From LW23 sp041287705 (GTDB lineage: Bacteria > Verrucomicrobiota > Verrucomicrobiia > Methylacidiphilales > UBA1321), in contig JBGGNE010000064.1 of NCBI GenBank assembly GCA_041287705.1, forward strand, positions 1 to 18,092: a DNA stretch of 18,092 nucleotides. The letters run 5' to 3'. How positions within the stretch are numbered: the first letter of the stretch is position 1; every line of letters starts with the position of its first letter. Positions 15,105 to 18,092 of this stretch are shown here, one piece after another. The translations under genes and the position numbers were made by a program. Under the pieces are notes generated by a model. That model searched no databases and was not told the origin of the DNA. It was given only the letters and a program-made list of their open reading frames with translations.

Positions 15105-15662
15105 ATGAAAGAGGCGCTCGCCATCCTTCCCGATCCTGAAGACGACAGCAATCAGGAGGCGTTGCGCCATGCGCGCGATAAGTTCGTTACGGAGTGGGGT
15201 GCCATGGGCAGCATGTGGGGCATCAGCCGCACCATGGCTCAGGTTCACGCGCTGCTGCTGGTCAGCCCGCAGCCGCTGACGACGGACGAGATCATGGAAG
15301 AGCTGAAGATCAGCCGCGGCAATGCGCATGCAAATCTGCGCGAGCTGGTGGGCTGGGGGCTCATCCGCGGAGTGATACGCAAGGGCGAGCGCAAGGAATA
15401 CTTTGAGGCGGAAAAGGACGTGTGGCGCATGTTCTGCGTTATCGCGCGAGAGCGGAAACGCCGGGAAATTGAGCCGGTGGTGAAGGTTCTGCGCGAGTGC
15501 GGCGAAACCACAAAGTTGCTGCAGGGGGCCGAGGCGCGCGAATTCAATCAACAGATTGCGGCGCTGCGCCAGCTGGTGGAAATAGCCGATACCGCCATGG
15601 ACAAGATCTCCAAAGCGGAGCAGGCGGATGTGATGCCGTTTCTCACGGGCTTTCAGGGCTGA
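15105..15662 (+). CDS. GbsR/MarR family winged-helix transcriptional regulator
   Basis: 185 residues from the ATG at 15105. The winged helix-turn-helix covers about residues 45-105: TTDEIMEELKISRGNAHANL is the recognition part and GWGLIRGVIRKGERKEYFEA the wing. FVTEWGAMGSMWGISRTMAQ near the N-terminus is characteristic of the GbsR-like group, whose members repress osmoprotectant or other metabolic genes. A C-terminal helical region (about 120-180) probably mediates dimerisation. The longer TTG start at 15069 coincides with a consensus -35 box and is rejected. No target gene can be named; the inverted repeat upstream suggests self-control. Confidence 0.85.
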   Translation: MKEALAILPDPEDDSNQEALRHARDKFVTEWGAMGSMWGISRTMAQVHALLLVSPQPLTTDEIMEELKISRGNAHANLRELVGWGLIRGVIRKGERKEYFEAEKDVWRMFCVIARERKRREIEPVVKVLRECGETTKLLQGAEAREFNQQIAALRQLVEIADTAMDKISKAEQADVMPFLTGFQG

Positions 15663-15850
15663 TCCTGAAACCGCTGGCGAGGGATGGACGGACGGGGAAG
15701 GGGGCAAACCTGAATCTGGAGCTTTACTTTTACTAATTACTTTCTCGCGCAAAGCATGTTGGTGTGGTAGGGTGATTATCTCCAAGTTCCCATGAACCTA
15801 TGACTTTAAATCACCGCCACGACGTTAACTTGAAGCACTTATTACTGACT

Positions 15851-16021
15851 ATGAAGACTGCAACAGTTCCCAGGACAACGCAACGGCGCCACCGCGCAAC
15901 GCCCCAGGTCGCGTCAAAGCGTACCTCGCCCGGCGTGCCAACAGCGCCCGCCACCAAGGCGCTTCGTGCGGTTCAGAAATACCGGAATTACCGCAAGTAC
16001 GTGAAGGACGAGCTGCTTTAG
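15851..16021 (+). CDS. Possible small basic protein, unknown function
   Basis: A 56-residue ORF rich in Arg, Lys, Thr and Pro, ending TKALRAVQKYRNYRKYVKDELL. The frame can start earlier at 15800 (73 residues). There is no ribosome binding site and no recognised domain. The basic character would fit a nucleic-acid-binding protein. The region 15663-15799 upstream is AT-rich in part (15720-15742) but shows no clear promoter. It may be non-coding. Confidence 0.35.
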   Translation: MKTATVPRTTQRRHRATPQVASKRTSPGVPTAPATKALRAVQKYRNYRKYVKDELL

Positions 16022-16056
16022 GCGGCTTTAGGCGTGGCAGTTCAATCGAAGTGGCG

Positions 16057-16770
16057 TTAACTACCGCTTCCCGAAGCCGCGCTGAAGAAATAGCCGATGC
16101 CCATGGCGCCGGCCAGGTAGAGGGTGTAGGCGATAAACGCGAAGTACGCGTGGGTGCCGATCTGTGCGATGTAAGAAGCGATGACGAAATAGCCGTCGCG
16201 CTCCAGAAAAGCTACGGAGAGTAGCAGGATGGAGACGGCGGGCGCTGTATTGCTGCCTATGTACATAGGCGGTATGGGCAGCGAAAGCAGGAAGGCCATG
16301 ATAGCGAGATTGATGCCGTGAAATCGCGTGGCGGTTCCGTGGGCTGTCAGCGCCAGCAGCCGCGGCTTCAGGCGGCGCTCGACTTTGCCGGCCAGCCAGC
16401 CGCCTTTTTCCACCAGCATGGTCAGGATGTTGCGCGGCACTTCGCGCTTCATGATCCACTTGGGCAGCCATGGCTTGTGAAGGCCCAGCGCCATGCTGAC
16501 GCCCAGCAGCCCGATGACAAAGCCGAACGGTGTGGAGAGACCGGGCAGGGGAATAGGCTGTACGAAGGGCAGACTGAAGAGGATGAGCATCATGGCCACG
16601 CCGCGATCTTCCAGCTCCAGCAGGATGTCGTTGATGGTGACGACTTTATCGGGATCCGCCGGGAGCAGACAGCGCAGCTCCGTGGAAAGACGCTGCGACG
16701 CCAGGACTGGTCCTGGGGTGCCGGCCGCGTCGGGGCCAGGGATGGGGAGTTGCGGATCGCTCGTGCTCAT
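16057..16770 (-). CDS. ExoD family exopolysaccharide-synthesis membrane protein
   Basis: 237 residues. After a polar, Pro-rich N-terminus of about 35 residues comes the ExoD-type sequence: ILLELEDRGVAMMLILFSLP, then PFVQPIPLPGLSTPFGFVIG, with several membrane segments to the C-terminus (LAIMAFLLSLPIPP, VSILLLSVAFLERDGYFVI, AYFAFIAYTLYLAG). ExoD was described from succinoglycan-related mutants in rhizobia; the biochemical role is not settled. It is convergent with the small ORF and divergent from the exported protein gene, so it is probably monocistronic. Confidence 0.85.
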   Translation of the reverse strand: MSTSDPQLPIPGPDAAGTPGPVLASQRLSTELRCLLPADPDKVVTINDILLELEDRGVAMMLILFSLPFVQPIPLPGLSTPFGFVIGLLGVSMALGLHKPWLPKWIMKREVPRNILTMLVEKGGWLAGKVERRLKPRLLALTAHGTATRFHGINLAIMAFLLSLPIPPMYIGSNTAPAVSILLLSVAFLERDGYFVIASYIAQIGTHAYFAFIAYTLYLAGAMGIGYFFSAASGSGS

Positions 16771-16808
16771 GTCGCTGGAACCGTACCTGTGTTGAGTGCA
16801 GATGCAAG

Positions 16809-16841
16809 CTGCGGCGGTGTGAAATCGCAGTGACGCCGCAG
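16809..16841. promoter_or_regulatory. Inverted repeat in the exoD-like/exported-protein divergent gap
   Basis: CTGCGGCG (16809-16816) and CGCCGCAG (16834-16841) are perfect 8-bp complements with a 17-nt spacer, ending 22 bp before the ATG at 16864. It could be a hairpin in the leader of the plus gene or a binding site serving both genes. No clear promoter hexamers were found in the 93-bp gap. Confidence 0.4.
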
Positions 16842-16863
16842 GGTATCACGTGTACCATATTGC

Positions 16864-17394
16864 ATGCATCTAAGTTGCCGTGGTGTTATCTTTGGGCTGA
16901 TTTCAGCTCTTGCTATTATGCTGGCCAACGTCTCGGTTCATGCGGAGGAAAGGCCTGAAAAGCTGGAAATCAGGGTGAAAGCGGCGGATCACGGGAAAAG
17001 CATCACGATCCAGGCCATCAACAAGACGGATCGCGTGCTGAAGTTGTGGGATACCACATATTCCTGGGGCTGGGGGAACTGGAGTTTTCACTTCTACCAG
17101 GGGAATGGGCTCTATGTTTATGTCAGAAAACCTGACGTATTTCATACGATGAATATTCCTCGTGCTTTCGATATACCTGCACACGGAACACTTGATTTCA
17201 CCTTTGATTTGAAGCGCAATAGTTGGGTAGAACACCGCATTCCGGTCTATCCCAAATACCTCCACGGTGGAGATGCGAAGAATGCCGTACGGGGCTGTAT
17301 GGCTATCCTTTCCGTCCCCAGATCAAGCGAAGGGCAAAAGCAGAAGGTCTGGAAGGGCACGATCGCTTCACCCTTTTTCAAGCTTCCGCATTAG
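16864..17394 (+). CDS. Exported protein of unknown function
   Basis: 176 residues. A signal peptide is clear: basic start, hydrophobic core GVIFGLISALAIMLANV, likely cleavage after VHA (about residue 27). The mature part looks beta-rich, with an aromatic stretch TTYSWGWGNWSFHFYQGNGL (about 58-77) and an alternation typical of a beta-sandwich. I do not recognise a family. No cysteine lipobox is seen, so it is probably periplasmic or secreted. No ribosome binding site is obvious before the ATG. Confidence 0.7.
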   Translation: MHLSCRGVIFGLISALAIMLANVSVHAEERPEKLEIRVKAADHGKSITIQAINKTDRVLKLWDTTYSWGWGNWSFHFYQGNGLYVYVRKPDVFHTMNIPRAFDIPAHGTLDFTFDLKRNSWVEHRIPVYPKYLHGGDAKNAVRGCMAILSVPRSSEGQKQKVWKGTIASPFFKLPH

Positions 17395-17541
17395 GTTTGT
17401 GCAGGAATCGAAATAGCGCTTTGGCGTACTCCGCTCCGTGCCCGCACGTCCGCGCTCGACTTGGCGGGGCTGATGCGCTAGGCTCTCCACTTTCCGCTCG
17501 CCGGGCTTTGCTGGGCGCGCTGCATTCCTTTACGCATTTTT

Positions 17542-18092
17542 ATGTCCAAACATTACGTCATTACGGGCGGCGCCGGCTTTATCGGCTCTAATCTTGCCCA
17601 TACGCTGGCCGCCAGGGAACCGGAGGCCGACATCACCATTATTGATGACTTTCGCTCCGGCGACTTTAAGAATCTGGAAGGCTTCAAGGGCGACCTGATT
17701 ACCGGGGACCTGTCTCGCGTGGATTTAACGCCGTGGTTTGATGAAGTGAAGGTGGACGTGGTTTTTCACCTGGCATCGGTGACCGACACGACGGACCATG
17801 ACCAGTTCCGCCAGTGCCACGATAACATTGAAGGCTGGCGCAACCTGCTGGGCACCTTCAACTCCAAGAAGACGCGCATCGTGTATGCATCGTCCGCGGC
17901 CACGTACGGCATCGCAGCCGGCATCAATCACATCGACCAGCAGCAGAAGCCCGCCAACGTCTACGCGTTTACCAAGGTGCAGCTGGAGAACCTGGCGCGC
18001 ATCTGGCAGCGGTCGAATCCCAAGCAGGCCATCATCGGGCTGCGCTTCTTCAACGTCTATGGACCGCGCGAGACGCACAAGCTGAGGGCGAG
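17542..18092 (+). CDS. HldD-like ADP-glyceromanno-heptose 6-epimerase / NAD-dependent epimerase, 5' part
   Basis: 183 codons to the window end with no stop; the gene is cut by the edge. The Rossmann motif TGGAGFIGSN is at 8-17, acidic DDF at 35-37, FHLASVTDTT at 75-84, YASSAATYG at 115-123, and the catalytic Tyr141-Lys145 (YAFTK). RFFNVYGPRETHK (168-180) closely matches the HldD/RfaD signature, supporting epimerisation of ADP-heptose for LPS inner core. A general sugar-nucleotide epimerase is the alternative. The ATG at 17542 starts exactly at the conserved domain; no ribosome binding site is clear. Confidence 0.85.
   Translation, partial: MSKHYVITGGAGFIGSNLAHTLAAREPEADITIIDDFRSGDFKNLEGFKGDLITGDLSRVDLTPWFDEVKVDVVFHLASVTDTTDHDQFRQCHDNIEGWRNLLGTFNSKKTRIVYASSAATYGIAAGINHIDQQQKPANVYAFTKVQLENLARIWQRSNPKQAIIGLRFFNVYGPRETHKLRA

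Noticed and set aside
17456..17484. TCGACT-N17-TAGGCT as a promoter for the HldD-like gene
   Set aside because: Both hexamers match the consensus poorly, so it is not listed as a feature.

Overview
The window looks like chromosomal DNA of a Gram-negative bacterium, most likely of the Verrucomicrobiota/PVC group (moderate confidence). The basis is an FmdB-type zinc-ribbon protein with a long insert between its two CxxC pairs, a ThuA-Gfo/Idh/MocA fusion, a PUFA-synthase-like polyketide synthase, injectisome-type type III secretion (T3SS) genes and an HldD-like LPS heptose epimerase. Most genes are GC-rich, but the T3SS membrane genes are clearly poorer in GC. No tRNA, rRNA, CRISPR array, transposase or insertion sequence was recognised.

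Region 1 (1-4189, plus strand) is the 3' end of a very large type I polyketide/PUFA-like synthase: C-terminal half of an acyltransferase, a long low-complexity linker with a strongly acidic tract, an acyl-carrier-like domain and a double-hotdog dehydratase. Key residues appear to be replaced in all three domains; the clearest case is Ala at the phosphopantetheine serine of the carrier domain. A GNAT acetyltransferase follows 3 bp later.

Region 2 (4190-7876) holds a ThuA-like plus Gfo/Idh/MocA oxidoreductase fusion, a long hairpin, and the FmdB-like zinc ribbon, all on plus. Convergent to them is a minus-strand pair, beta-carbonic anhydrase and a FabG-like SDR, with overlapping stop and start codons.

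Region 3 (7959-14954) is a T3SS core-export locus. sctQ-sctR-sctS-sctT lie on minus and run into a proline-rich exported protein and a membrane-fused spermidine-synthase-like protein. sctU is divergent on plus and is coupled by a TTGA overlap to a membrane-anchored NTF2-like protein. Needle, ATPase, secretin and translocon genes are absent, so this is only part of a system. A divergent control region (about 13174-13287) separates the two arms.

Region 4 (15040-18092) has a GbsR/MarR-type regulator preceded by a 16-bp inverted repeat and a good sigma70-like promoter, a small basic ORF, an ExoD-family membrane protein (minus), an exported protein of unknown function, and the start of an HldD-like epimerase that runs off the window.

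The most unusual items are the apparently carrier-dead megasynthase tail and the rearranged T3SS core with its two unexpected partners.
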